NCBI RefSeq assembly: GCF_045679545.1
Contig: NZ_CP166194.1
Coordinates: 2,046,001 to 2,110,000 of the forward strand
Length of the DNA stretch: 64,000 nucleotides
Reading direction: 5' to 3'
DNA from: Enterovibrio sp045679545
GTDB lineage: Bacteria > Pseudomonadota > Gammaproteobacteria > Enterobacterales > Vibrionaceae
Shown here: positions 55,394-64,000 of the stretch, one piece after another
Numbering within the stretch: position 1 is the stretch's first letter
Layout: every line of letters begins with the position of its first letter
Program-made: the position numbers and the translations under genes
Notes under the pieces: model-generated
Told to the model about the DNA's origin: nothing
The model's database searches: none
What the model saw: only the letters and a program-made list of their open reading frames with translations

Positions 55394-56632
55394 TTACATT
55401 TTTTTGAAGATTAACGAGCCATTCGTGCCACCGAAGCCAAAAGAGTTACACAGCGCGTACTCCATGTTCACTTGGCGTGCTTCGTGAGGAACGTAATCTA
55501 GGTCACAACCTTCATCAAGGTTATCTAGGTTAATCGTTGGCGGTACAGCCTGATCAACCAGTGACATGATGGTGAAGATAGATTCAGCGGAACCTGCAGC
55601 GCCCAACAAGTGACCTGTCATCGACTTGGTCGATGACACCATGGTTTTGTCAGCCGCAGCACCCATTGCTAAACGAATACCTTTGGTTTCTGCCACATCA
55701 CCTGCAGGGGTAGATGTGCCGTGCGCGTTAACGTAACCGATATCTTCTGGTGTGATACCTGCGTCGCGGATAGCCGCTTTCATTGCTAATGCACCACCAG
55801 AACCGTCAGCACTTGGCGAGGTCATGTGGTACGCGTCGCCACTCATACCGAAACCAACTAGCTCACAGTAGATTTTCGCGCCACGCGCTTTGGCGAATTC
55901 GTACTCTTCCAGAACGATAACACCCGCACCATCACCTAGAACAAAACCATCACGGTCTTTATCCCAAGGGCGTGATGCAGCTTGTGGGTCATCATTGCGG
56001 GTAGACAATGCTTTGGCTGCGGAAAAACCACCAATGCCTAGCTCTGTAGAGGCTTTTTCAGCACCACCAGCAACCATGGCGTCAGCATCGCCGTATGCAA
56101 TCATACGTGCAGCGTGACCGATGTTGTGAAGTCCGGTTGTACAAGCCGTTGAAATCGCGATATTTGGACCGCGAAGTCCATAATTAATTGAAACGTGACC
56201 GGCGATCATATTTACGATGGTCGACGGTACAAAAAATGGGCTAATTTTGCGTGGGCCTTTTTCGACATACGCACGGTGGTTGGATTCAATCAGACCAAGG
56301 CCACCAATACCAGAGCCGATAGCAACACCTATACGCTCTGCATTCTCTTCTGTGACTTCCAGACCAGAATCTTCAAGTGCTTGCACACTTGCTGCGATGC
56401 CGTACTGGATAAACAAATCCATTTTTTTGGCATCTTTCTTAGAGATGTAATCTTCACAGTTGAAATCATTCACCATCCCAGCAAATTGGGTTGCGAAACC
56501 AGTGGTATCGAAATGTTGGATGGTTTGAATGCCACTTTGGCCTGCCAGCAAGGCTTTCCAAGAAGATTCAACGGTGTTACCTACAGGTGATAACATCCCC
56601 ATGCCAGTGACAACAACACGACGCTTAGACAC
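55394..56632 (-). CDS. fabF: Beta-ketoacyl-ACP synthase II (412 aa)
   Basis: The catalytic Cys is in ISTACTTGLHNIG, His is in VNAHGTSTPAGD and HLLGAAGSAE, and Phe/Gly are in NSFGFGGTNGS. It elongates acyl-ACP, notably C16:1 to C18:1 at low temperature. It is encoded after acpP, with a terminator-like hairpin between the two. Confidence 0.97.
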   Translation of the reverse strand: MSKRRVVVTGMGMLSPVGNTVESSWKALLAGQSGIQTIQHFDTTGFATQFAGMVNDFNCEDYISKKDAKKMDLFIQYGIAASVQALEDSGLEVTEENAERIGVAIGSGIGGLGLIESNHRAYVEKGPRKISPFFVPSTIVNMIAGHVSINYGLRGPNIAISTACTTGLHNIGHAARMIAYGDADAMVAGGAEKASTELGIGGFSAAKALSTRNDDPQAASRPWDKDRDGFVLGDGAGVIVLEEYEFAKARGAKIYCELVGFGMSGDAYHMTSPSADGSGGALAMKAAIRDAGITPEDIGYVNAHGTSTPAGDVAETKGIRLAMGAAADKTMVSSTKSMTGHLLGAAGSAESIFTIMSLVDQAVPPTINLDNLDEGCDLDYVPHEARQVNMEYALCNSFGFGGTNGSLIFKKM

Positions 56633-56683
56633 GATGATATTCTCCGGAGAAAAGATAGTATTTGAAATTTTCGGGGTCTTAGA

Positions 56684-56714
56684 AAAAACTCAGGCGGTCA
56701 AGGTGACCGCCTGG
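56684..56714 (-). terminator. Hairpin attenuator between acpP and fabF
   Basis: A 10-bp perfect stem CAGGCGGTCA / TGACCGCCTG with a 3-nt loop is followed on the minus strand by AGTTTTTT. It lies 17 nt after acpP and would keep fabF expression below that of acpP. Confidence 0.8.
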
Positions 56715-56730
56715 AAGGATCTTGTTCTGA

Positions 56731-56967
56731 TTACTCAGACGCGCCTACAACGTAATCAATCGCTGCTTGGACGGTTGTGATCTTCTCTGCTTCTTCGTCT
56801 GGGATCTCTGTATCGAATTCTTCTTCCAGAGCCATTACCAACTCAACGGTGTCAAGTGAATCTGCACCCAGATCGTCAACGAAAGATGCTTCGTTTTTAA
56901 CTTCAGCTTCGTCTACGCCCAGTTGCTCAATGATGATTTTTTTAACGCGTTCTTCGATGTTGCTCAT
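56731..56967 (-). CDS. acpP: Acyl carrier protein (78 aa)
   Basis: The conserved GADSLDTVELVMALEEEF contains Ser at about residue 37 that receives phosphopantetheine. The length and acidic helices are typical of AcpP. It is flanked by fabG and fabF. The 157-nt gap to fabG probably contains its own promoter, since AcpP is needed in large amounts. Confidence 0.97.
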   Translation of the reverse strand: MSNIEERVKKIIIEQLGVDEAEVKNEASFVDDLGADSLDTVELVMALEEEFDTEIPDEEAEKITTVQAAIDYVVGASE

Positions 56968-57124
56968 ATTAATACTATTCCTTACAAGATTCGCAGATGC
57001 GATATGTGCAGTAGTTTATTCAATAATGTGGACTTTGCAACACCCTATATGCTGGTCAAACCACGATATGCTCGATAAACAGCCGGAGTTTGACCTGTAT
57101 CATTTAGTGTTGCAACTTTAATGT

Positions 57125-57859
57125 TTAAATCATGTACATGCCGCCGTTAACATGAAGTGTCTCACCTGTAATATATGCTGCATCCGCAGACGCAAGGAAT
57201 GCGACTGTGGCAGCAATTTCACGTGGGTCACCCAATCGTCCAGCAGGTACTTGAGCAAGTGTTGCTGCACGCTGATCATCGTTCAGCGCTTTTGTCATAT
57301 CGGTTTCGATGAAACCTGGAGCAACAGTATTTACGGTAATTCCGCGCGATGCAACTTCACGTGCAAGAGATTTGGTGAAGCCCACAACTCCAGCTTTTGC
57401 CGCTGCATAATTCGCTTGTCCTGCATTGCCCATTGTGCCAACAACAGAGCCCACGTTGATGATTCGGCCATTACGCTTTTTCATCATCGCACGCAGCACT
57501 GCTTTCGACATGCGGAAGATAGAAGTCAAGTTGGTGTCCAGAATGTCCTGCCACTCGTCATCTTTCATACGCATCAGAAGGTTATCTCGCGTGATACCTG
57601 CGTTATTTACCAGAATATCAATGTCGCCAAACTCTTCTTTAATCGCTTTCAACACAGCATCAACAGATTCTGCTGAGGTTACATTTAGTGCGAAACCTTT
57701 GCCATTTTCACCCAGATAATCACTGATTGCTGCGGCACCGCTCTCAGAAGTGGCAGTACCTACTACCGTCGCTCCACGTTCTACTAGAAGTTCGGCGATG
57801 GCTCGGCCAATACCACGGCTCGCGCCCGTTACCAGAGCAATTTTTCCATTCAGGTTCAT
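57125..57859 (-). CDS. fabG: 3-oxoacyl-ACP reductase (244 aa)
   Basis: An NADPH-binding short-chain dehydrogenase: TGASRGIG near residue 12, NNAGITRDNL, catalytic Ser-Tyr-Lys with YAAAKAG, and a C-terminal YITGETLHVNGGMYM. ATG 57,859, giving 244 residues, matches the family length better than GTG 57,880. It reduces beta-ketoacyl-ACP. Confidence 0.97.
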   Translation of the reverse strand: MNLNGKIALVTGASRGIGRAIAELLVERGATVVGTATSESGAAAISDYLGENGKGFALNVTSAESVDAVLKAIKEEFGDIDILVNNAGITRDNLLMRMKDDEWQDILDTNLTSIFRMSKAVLRAMMKKRNGRIINVGSVVGTMGNAGQANYAAAKAGVVGFTKSLAREVASRGITVNTVAPGFIETDMTKALNDDQRAATLAQVPAGRLGDPREIAATVAFLASADAAYITGETLHVNGGMYMI

Positions 57860-57918
57860 GAGTTTTCGTTCCTTTATCACAGCAGCTGGCTTTCAACACC
57901 GGCCGCGATTCCCAGAAT

Positions 57919-58842
57919 TTACTTCGCCGCTTCCAGCGATGCTGGATCATTTACCGCAGCTGCATTTATGTTGCGATCAATACGTTTTGCTAGACCCGTC
58001 AATACTTTGCCTGGTCCCATTTCCAATAACAGCTCAACGCCCTCGCCTGCCATTTTTTCAACACTTTCTGTCCAGCGAACTGGACCATAAAGCTGGCGAA
58101 CCAATGCACTTTTAATCGCAGCAGGATCGGTTTCAGCTACCACATCGGCGTTATTAATGACGGGAATTGACGGAGTTGAAAATTCAATGCTCTCTAATTC
58201 AGCAGCCAATTTGTCAGCCGCAGGCTTCATCAGCGCACAATGGGAAGGCACAGACACTGGCAAAGGCAGTGCACGTTTTGCACCTGCTTCTTTACACAAT
58301 ACGTTTGCACGCTCTACCGCCTCTTTATTACCCGCGATAACAACTTGACCTGGCGAGTTAAAATTCACAGGAGAAACAACTTGCCCTTGTGCCGCTTCTT
58401 CACACGCTTTCGCAATCGCGTCGTTGTCCAAACCAATGATGGCTGACATCGCGCCAACACCCGCAGGTACAGCCTCTTGCATCAGTTGACCACGAAGCTC
58501 AACCAGCTTGACCGCTTCTTTAAAATCGATCACACCTGCACATACAAGTGCAGAGTATTCACCAAGGCTGTGTCCTGCCATCATTGATGGCTGCGCACCC
58601 CCTTCTTGTTGCCAAACACGCCAAATAGCCACTGACGCTGTCAATAGCGCCGGTTGGGTGCGGTGAGTTTGGTTAAGATCTGTGTCTGGACCATTTTGGA
58701 CAAGTGCCCATAAGTCATAACCCAAAACGTCAGACGCTTCAGCAAATGTTTGTTTAACCACATCAAATTGTTCAGCCAGTTGAGCCAACATGCCCACAGT
58801 TTGTGAACCTTGGCCTGGAAAAACCACAGCAAAGTTAGACAT
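57919..58842 (-). CDS. fabD: Malonyl-CoA:ACP transacylase (307 aa)
   Basis: The N-terminal VFPGQGSQTVGML, the nucleophile elbow AGHSLGEYSAL with the active Ser, SVPSHCALM with the His and a C-terminal GPGKVLTGL all match FabD. It loads malonyl units onto ACP. It lies between fabG and fabH. Confidence 0.96.
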   Translation of the reverse strand: MSNFAVVFPGQGSQTVGMLAQLAEQFDVVKQTFAEASDVLGYDLWALVQNGPDTDLNQTHRTQPALLTASVAIWRVWQQEGGAQPSMMAGHSLGEYSALVCAGVIDFKEAVKLVELRGQLMQEAVPAGVGAMSAIIGLDNDAIAKACEEAAQGQVVSPVNFNSPGQVVIAGNKEAVERANVLCKEAGAKRALPLPVSVPSHCALMKPAADKLAAELESIEFSTPSIPVINNADVVAETDPAAIKSALVRQLYGPVRWTESVEKMAGEGVELLLEMGPGKVLTGLAKRIDRNINAAAVNDPASLEAAK

Positions 58843-58856
58843 AGAAATTTTCCTTA

Positions 58857-59822
58857 TTAAAACTTAATCAGAGCAGAGCCCCAGGCGAAACCACCACCAA
58901 AGGCTTCAAGCAAAATCGTTTGGCCGCGTTGAATGCGTCCATCTCGCACTGCTTCATCAAGCGCAGTCGGGACGGAAGCGGCAGACGTATTGCCGTGTCT
59001 ATCTAAGGTAATCACTACCTGATCCATCGACATTGCGAGTTTCTTGGCTGTCGCTTTGATGATGCGGAAGTTAGCTTGATGCGGCACTAACCAGTCTATC
59101 TCTGACTTATCCATATGGTTGGCATCAAGCGTTTCTGACACGATGTTAGCAAGTTGGGTTACAGCAACTTTAAACACATCGTTGCCCGCCATTTCTAGCC
59201 ATGCATCTTGCGAGACAGGACTGTTAGCACCAGCACGTTCAGGAAATTTAAGTCTGAGCAACTCGCCAAACTTACCGTCAGCGCGAAGGTGCGTTGAAAT
59301 AATTCCAGGCTCTTCGCTGGCACTGACGACTGCAGCACCTGCACCGTCACCAAACAGAATGATGGTCGAACGATCCTCAGGATCGCACTTATGCGAAAGG
59401 CGATCCGCGCCAATCACCAGCGCGTTACGCGCCATGCCTGATTTCACATACTGATCAGCGACGCTCAACGCGTAGACAAAACCAGAACAAGCGGCAGCAA
59501 TATCAAATGCTGGGCAGCCGCTGATTTCCAGCATAGCTTGAACATCACAAGCTGCTGCTGGAAACGCATTTTCACCACTGGTCGTGGCAAAAATAATCAA
59601 ATCAATGTCTTGCTTGTCTATGTTTGCCATTTCAATGGCACGACAAGCAGCGTGATAGCCCATGGTTGCCACTGATTCATCTTCAGCAGCGATACGGCGT
59701 TCTTTGATACCCGTTCGAGCAATAATCCACTCGTTACTGGTATCAACCATTTTTTCGAGATCCGCATTCGAACGGATTTGCTCAGGCAAATAACTGCCTG
59801 TGCCTAAAATCTTACTAAACAT
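58857..59822 (-). CDS. fabH: 3-oxoacyl-ACP synthase III (321 aa)
   Basis: A thiolase fold with the catalytic Cys in DIAAACSGF, His in VPHQANFRI and Asn in RHGNTSAAS. It starts each fatty acid chain from acetyl-CoA and malonyl-ACP. It follows plsX by 5 nt. Confidence 0.96.
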   Translation of the reverse strand: MFSKILGTGSYLPEQIRSNADLEKMVDTSNEWIIARTGIKERRIAAEDESVATMGYHAACRAIEMANIDKQDIDLIIFATTSGENAFPAAACDVQAMLEISGCPAFDIAAACSGFVYALSVADQYVKSGMARNALVIGADRLSHKCDPEDRSTIILFGDGAGAAVVSASEEPGIISTHLRADGKFGELLRLKFPERAGANSPVSQDAWLEMAGNDVFKVAVTQLANIVSETLDANHMDKSEIDWLVPHQANFRIIKATAKKLAMSMDQVVITLDRHGNTSAASVPTALDEAVRDGRIQRGQTILLEAFGGGFAWGSALIKF

Positions 59823-59827
59823 GACGA

Positions 59828-60853
59828 CTAATATTGCCTCTCGAGTAGTACGGCTTCCAAACGGTCACATATTTTTTTAGGTAGTTGCCGTTCGACTTCG
59901 TGTACCGCTTCTCCGATAGCGTGTTGGAAAGCGGATATATCAGCACGTCCGTGGCTTTTCACTACAATGCCGCGCAATCCTAACAGACTTGCGCCATTGT
60001 ACTGGTCGGGGTTCAGGTTATTTAATGCTTTAAACAGGCTACCAAATAACCACTTAGCCACCAGCTTCTTAAACGGACTCGCCAATATATGTATTTTTAG
60101 GCTTTCTAAAAATAATCTAGCGACACCTTCACTGGTTTTCAGGCTGACATTACCGACAAATCCATCGCAGACAATCACGTCAGCTTTGCCTGTATAAAGT
60201 TGATCACCCTCTACATAGCCGATGTAATTGACTGCCGAGCACTGTTGCAACATTTCTGAACAGCGCTTAACTAAGTCATTCCCTTTGATTTCTTCTTCAC
60301 CAATGTTCAACAGCGCCACCGAAGGCTTGTATCCCAACTGTTCCTCGGCAAGTACTGAGCCCATCACAGCAAATTGAAACAGGGTATCGGCATCCACAGA
60401 CACATTCGCTCCCAGATCGAGTAACCAGCTTTGATGGTTTCCAATCGTTGGGAGTTCAGAAACCAAAGCCGGCCTGTCTATACCAGGAAGGAGTTTCAAT
60501 AGCATGCGGGAGAGTGCCATGAGGGCACCTGTGTTACCTGCACTAACGCAGGCATCTGCCTTGCCTTCAGCAACAAGTTCTAGAGCTACACGCATCGATG
60601 TGCCTTTGCTTGCACGAAGCGCTTGCGAAGGACGTGTATCATTGGCGATAGAAGATTCCGTATGCACAATTGAGATACGGGGGGCGTTATGTTGACCCAG
60701 CAATACAAGCTGGCGAGTGATCTCAGTACGATCACCGACGAGTACGACTTTTAGCGAAGGGAAATACAACAATGCCTGCACGGAGGCAGGCACTGTTATC
60801 TGGGGACCGAAATCCCCACCCATCGCATCAAGTGCAATGGTTAGACCAGACAA
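59828..60853 (-). CDS. plsX: Phosphate acyltransferase (341 aa)
   Basis: The family hallmarks ALDAMGGDFGP at the start, SAGNTGALM, and CDGFVGNVSLK are present. PlsX makes acyl-phosphate from acyl-ACP for phospholipid synthesis. It starts 9 nt after rpmF. Confidence 0.96.
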   Translation of the reverse strand: MSGLTIALDAMGGDFGPQITVPASVQALLYFPSLKVVLVGDRTEITRQLVLLGQHNAPRISIVHTESSIANDTRPSQALRASKGTSMRVALELVAEGKADACVSAGNTGALMALSRMLLKLLPGIDRPALVSELPTIGNHQSWLLDLGANVSVDADTLFQFAVMGSVLAEEQLGYKPSVALLNIGEEEIKGNDLVKRCSEMLQQCSAVNYIGYVEGDQLYTGKADVIVCDGFVGNVSLKTSEGVARLFLESLKIHILASPFKKLVAKWLFGSLFKALNNLNPDQYNGASLLGLRGIVVKSHGRADISAFQHAIGEAVHEVERQLPKKICDRLEAVLLERQY

Positions 60854-60862
60854 GGCTCAACC

Positions 60863-61033
60863 TTACTTGTTGATTACCTTGCGGCCACGGTAGAAACCGT
60901 CAGCAGTCACATTGTGACGCAGGTGAGTTTCACCAGAAGTTGCATCTACAGACAGTGCACTAGTAGTTAGCGCATCGTGTGAACGACGCATACCACGCAT
61001 TGAACGTGATTTCTTGCTCTTTTGTACGGCCAT
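60863..61033 (-). CDS. rpmF: 50S ribosomal protein L32 (56 aa)
   Basis: The short reading frame begins MAVQKSKKSRSMRGMRRSHD and ends YRGRKVINK, as in gamma-proteobacterial L32 (the zinc-free form). It lies between yceD and plsX, its usual place, with a 5-nt gap to yceD. Confidence 0.97.
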   Translation of the reverse strand: MAVQKSKKSRSMRGMRRSHDALTTSALSVDATSGETHLRHNVTADGFYRGRKVINK

Positions 61034-61038
61034 GGACC

Positions 61039-61569
61039 CTACTCCTCGTTACTTTGCTTTAAGTTTTTCAAAACGGCAAATGGATTCGGACGCTCATCAG
61101 CAAGCGGGATTTCCCCGAAAACCATACCATCAGCGGTGACTTCGCAGTCAACCTCATCGTGCATGGCAACCTGTGGCAATGCCACCATCAACTCATCTTC
61201 GATGAGGTGAAGCAGGTTAATCTCGCCATTTTCGTCGACTAATGCCGGCTCATAAGCTTCCGGTAAATTGCCAACCTGATCTTCATTGAAAACCGGGCTG
61301 TAAATAAATTCGATATCACAGTGATGCGAGAAAGGCTTCCAACAACGCTGACATTCAAGAGTTACATCGACCTTGGCGTTACCGCTTACAATCTTCAGAC
61401 CTTGAGCATCAATGTCAAACGAAAGCTTTACATTAGCATCACTAATCACACCTTCAGTTGCCTCAGCAAGACGCTCGAGTTGCTTTCCTGTGATGATGCC
61501 ATCATAGTCCAGCCGCTTTTGCGCACTCTTAAACGGATCAACCGTCAGTGGTAGCTTTACCTTCTGCAT
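61039..61569 (-). CDS. yceD: YceD/DUF177 protein (176 aa)
   Basis: The centre contains LECQRCWKPF with a CxxC pair and the C-terminal part ends in the conserved FGEIPLADERPNPFAVL. DUF177 proteins are required for 23S rRNA accumulation and accompany rpmF. The gene heads the rpmF-plsX-fab operon. Confidence 0.93.
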   Translation of the reverse strand: MQKVKLPLTVDPFKSAQKRLDYDGIITGKQLERLAEATEGVISDANVKLSFDIDAQGLKIVSGNAKVDVTLECQRCWKPFSHHCDIEFIYSPVFNEDQVGNLPEAYEPALVDENGEINLLHLIEDELMVALPQVAMHDEVDCEVTADGMVFGEIPLADERPNPFAVLKNLKQSNEE

Positions 61570-61804
61570 AGGGCGCGAATTCTAGCCTCCAAAGTATCCC
61601 GAGTCAAAGAGATTTGTACCTTAACTTCCATATAGATGGCAAAAAAAGCCACAACAATTCAGGAAAGGTTAATTTCTGTGCAACAGGTACTTAGCGAATT
61701 AATACCAGAATGGACGCAAACAACGCATGTCCACTCGCCTACGCAAGTGTAAAACATTACACTGACCGCCGTATACGAATAATCTGACAAAGGTGCACCG
61801 TTAG
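61570..61804. promoter_or_regulatory. Divergent intergenic region yceD / maf
   Basis: These 235 nt separate divergent genes and must hold the promoters for the yceD-rpmF-plsX-fab operon (minus) and maf (plus). I could not fix -35/-10 boxes with confidence. A run of A (61,640-61,650) and several TAAT-rich segments are present; AAGGTG precedes the maf start. Confidence 0.4.
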
Positions 61805-62392
61805 ATGAATAATCAAACAGTCGTGCTGGCATCTGGCTCTAAATATCGCCAGATGCTACTTGAAAAACTTGGCATTGCGTTCAAGTCCCATTCGCCTGAC
61901 ATCGATGAAGCTGCTTTCGCCGATGAATCTCCTGAAGAATTGGTTAAGCGTTTATCTTACGAAAAAGCCCTGGCATGTCGTGATGCATACCCCAATGCGT
62001 TGATCATAGGATCCGATCAGGTTTGCGTGATCGACGGAAGGATCCTAGGGAAGCCTCACACACATAAACGCGCGGTTGAACAGCTAAAAGCAGCTTCAGG
62101 TAAGCATGTCACCTTTTACACGGGTCTCACTTTACTCAATAGCAAAAGTGGAGACGCACAGACGGATGTTGAACCTTTTCATGTGTACTTTCGCTCGTTA
62201 ACCGACAGTGAAATTGATAACTACGTAAGACGCGAGCAACCCCTCGACTGTGCAGGTAGTTTTAAATGTGAAAGCTTAGGTATTGCGTTGTTCAATAAGT
62301 TGGAGGGAAGAGATCCCAACACCTTGGTCGGCTTACCTTTAATTCGGCTTTGCGAAATGTTTCGAGCAGAAGGTTACGAGGTATTGAATTGA
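61805..62392 (+). CDS. yceF: Maf-like nucleoside-triphosphate pyrophosphatase, YceF type (195 aa)
   Basis: The N-terminal ASGSKYRQMLLEKLGI, the IIGSDQV motif and the FDRLEG-like NKLEGRDPNTLVGLP end match Maf proteins of the YceF group, which hydrolyse 7-methyl-GTP. It lies between yceD and the rluC region, as in E. coli. Confidence 0.93.
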   Translation: MNNQTVVLASGSKYRQMLLEKLGIAFKSHSPDIDEAAFADESPEELVKRLSYEKALACRDAYPNALIIGSDQVCVIDGRILGKPHTHKRAVEQLKAASGKHVTFYTGLTLLNSKSGDAQTDVEPFHVYFRSLTDSEIDNYVRREQPLDCAGSFKCESLGIALFNKLEGRDPNTLVGLPLIRLCEMFRAEGYEVLN

Positions 62393-62420
62393 TTCTAAGA
62401 GCAAAATGAGTTTAAACGAA

Positions 62421-62446
62421 AAGAGGGGCTAACCAGCGCCCCTCTT
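62421..62446. terminator. Hairpin terminator between convergent maf and HAD genes
   Basis: A 9-bp stem AAGAGGGGC / GCCCCTCTT surrounds an 8-nt loop. On the minus strand it is followed by TTCGTTT, so it best serves the HAD phosphatase transcript but may work both ways. Confidence 0.75.
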
Positions 62447-62485
62447 ACGTTAATACGCCATTTTCAGGCTGCAATATAAAATGAA

Positions 62486-63127
62486 CTACACCAAGGCATC
62501 CAGCGACGGAATGATCGCCACAGGAGAGTATTGAGACAATACCACCTCGTCATGAACGCCCCAGGTAACACCAATAGCATCCACCCCTGCGTTTTTCGCC
62601 AGAAGCATATCGTGCGAGGTGTCACCCACCATCACGGCTTCATGTGGCTGAACATTTAGTTCCTCTAATAAAGAGAGGACCATCAAAGGATCCGGCTTAG
62701 ATGCGGTTTGATCCGCCGTTCGCGTTGACGTAAATAAATGCCCCGTGTCTGTTTCTAGCATGACACGATCTAAACCGATACGTGATTTTCCTGTGGCCAC
62801 AGCAAGCACATAACCTTTATCTTTCAACGTTGTTAGAACGTCCACCACACCACCATAGAGCGCATGTGGTGTTGTATTCACTTCACGAAACTGCTCGCCG
62901 TAATGCTTCTTCCACTCATCGAACTTTTCAGGTGGCGCCTCGGGATAGAGGTAGCGATATCCTTTTTCTAAACTTAACCCAATCATTTGCTTGAGTTCAT
63001 CAGAAGACAATTGAGGCAAACCACCCGTTAAACGGGCAGCCTCCGACAAACTCGACACGATTCGGGCTACAGAGTCCATGACAGTGCCATCCCAATCAAA
63101 GATCACTAACTTATAGTTAGTTAACAC
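62486..63127 (-). CDS. HAD family phosphatase, Gph-like (213 aa)
   Basis: The HAD motif I IFDWDGTVMDS, a helical cap (residues about 20-85), motif II ATGKSR, Lys in ASKPDP and motif IV VGDTSHDM are all present. Substrate is unknown; phosphoglycolate or nucleotides are common in the family. A GTG start 11 nt inside rluC couples it to that gene. Confidence 0.88.
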   Translation of the reverse strand: MLTNYKLVIFDWDGTVMDSVARIVSSLSEAARLTGGLPQLSSDELKQMIGLSLEKGYRYLYPEAPPEKFDEWKKHYGEQFREVNTTPHALYGGVVDVLTTLKDKGYVLAVATGKSRIGLDRVMLETDTGHLFTSTRTADQTASKPDPLMVLSLLEELNVQPHEAVMVGDTSHDMLLAKNAGVDAIGVTWGVHDEVVLSQYSPVAIIPSLDALV

Positions 63128-64000
63128 TTGGCAGTTTCCTTAAGCCTTCTAAAACTCTCTCTAACTGTTTATCCAGCGGGGCAGAGATATCCATCATCTC
63201 TTCAGTGCCTGGGTGCGTAAACTTGATGTTGGCCGCATGCAAGAACAAACGGTTTAAGCCAAATTTCTTGGTGTAAGCATCAAAACGCGGATCGCCATAA
63301 CGGTCATCCCATGCAAGCGGATGGCCTGAATACTGAGCATGCACGCGAATTTGGTGTGTTCTACCCGTAATTGGGCTCGCTTGAACTAAAGTCGCCTGCT
63401 CAAATTGCTCCAGAATTTTAAACCGCGTTTCCGACGGTTTACCGTTAGGGTTTACACGCACAATACTGTTCACTTCGTTTTTCAATAAAGGGGCCGTTAC
63501 CTTCTTCATGGAAGGCTTCCATTTACCCATTGCCAGTGCGAAATAATATTTCTGCACGGTTTTCTCACGAAACTGCGCTTGAAGATGGCGCAGTGCCGAA
63601 CGTTTTTTAGCAATCAATAAGATACCTGAAGTATCTCGGTCTATACGATGCACTAATTCGAGGAAACGCGCGTCTGGTCGAAGTGCACGCATGGCCTCAA
63701 TAGCACCAAAATGGAGCCCACTACCGCCATGAACGGCAGTTCCGGACGGTTTATTGAGAACAAGCATGTGATCATCTTCATAAATCACACATTTTTCTAG
63801 TTCAGCCACTCTATCAAGCTTGGTGCTGGGAGCCGCAACCTGCGTCACCTCTGGGATCTTGATAGGTGGGAGACGGATAACATCGCCCTCTTGGAGCTTA
63901 TATTCCGGTTTTATGCGTTTTTTGTTAACTCGCACCTCTCCCTTGCGAAGAACGCGATAAATCATACTTTTAGGGACGTTTTTAAGCCTATTTCGGAGAA
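63117..64000 (-). CDS. rluC: 23S rRNA pseudouridine synthase RluC, N-terminus beyond window edge
   Basis: The S4 RNA-binding domain (KSMIYRVLRKGEVRVNKKR) is cut by the window; the frame continues upstream of the internal Met at 63,965 to the edge. The catalytic HRIDRDTSGILLIAK with the active Asp and the C-terminal RTHQIRVHAQYSGHPLAWDDRYGD pattern (here in two parts) identify the RluC/RluD type. It isomerises uridines 955, 2504 and 2580 of 23S rRNA. RluC is chosen over RluD by the neighbouring genes. Confidence 0.9.
   Translation of the reverse strand, partial: LRNRLKNVPKSMIYRVLRKGEVRVNKKRIKPEYKLQEGDVIRLPPIKIPEVTQVAAPSTKLDRVAELEKCVIYEDDHMLVLNKPSGTAVHGGSGLHFGAIEAMRALRPDARFLELVHRIDRDTSGILLIAKKRSALRHLQAQFREKTVQKYYFALAMGKWKPSMKKVTAPLLKNEVNSIVRVNPNGKPSETRFKILEQFEQATLVQASPITGRTHQIRVHAQYSGHPLAWDDRYGDPRFDAYTKKFGLNRLFLHAANIKFTHPGTEEMMDISAPLDKQLERVLEGLRKLPSVN

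Overview
The window holds most of a temperate phage genome (1 to about 48,030; its left end lies outside the window) followed by about 16 kb of host chromosome. The host block has the gene order rluC - HAD phosphatase - (divergent) maf/yceF - yceD - rpmF - plsX - fabH - fabD - fabG - acpP - fabF - pabC - mltG - tmk - holB - tatD-like. This is the classical fatty-acid/L32 cluster of gamma-proteobacteria. The protein sequences (L32, AcpP, FabG) look like the Vibrionaceae and relatives; the genus cannot be fixed from the sequence alone.

The prophage is lambdoid in plan, with a podovirus head of the Stx-phage 933W type. A LexA-like CI repressor (36.4-37.0 kb) sits at the centre. Leftward from it (minus strand) run a Cro-like gene, replication genes O and P with an iteron origin inside O, a ninR-like block (DUF1367, DUF1364, VRR-NUC nuclease), a Q-like zinc-finger antiterminator, a small-gene module in the position where Stx phages carry stx, lysis genes (holin, SAR endolysin, Rz/Rz1), terminase, portal, an accessory cassette, scaffold, major capsid, connectors, tail fibre and tail-tip proteins, and finally the N-terminal third or so of a giant 'polyvalent' protein. 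Rightward (plus strand) run the recombination genes (RecT, YqaJ exonuclease), an RdgC-FtsK-gamma fusion, a Dam-type methylase, several small genes, an excisionase and a tyrosine integrase beside the host junction.

Several control layers are readable. CI operators (TGTAGAAAAACCTACA type) flank the repressor gene. The rightward early promoter is followed by a leader peptide and an intrinsic terminator. Three near-identical promoter/terminator units sit in the late strand and look like Q-responsive late promoters. A separate divergent promoter pair is overlapped by three GTTTAC-N3-GTAAAC operators beside a ribbon-helix-helix gene. A recurring translation-start cassette, GAGGTAACGACCA-ATG, precedes at least eleven genes on both arms.

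The most interesting gene content is: a DUF2829/Tad2-like (anti-Thoeris) gene together with an SGNH-hydrolase-like protein lacking its catalytic residues, both in an accessory cassette bounded by terminators between portal and scaffold; the RdgC-FtsK-gamma fusion; and a catalytically degenerate tyrosine-recombinase-like protein next to Q. All functional assignments are from reading the sequences; no search was run.
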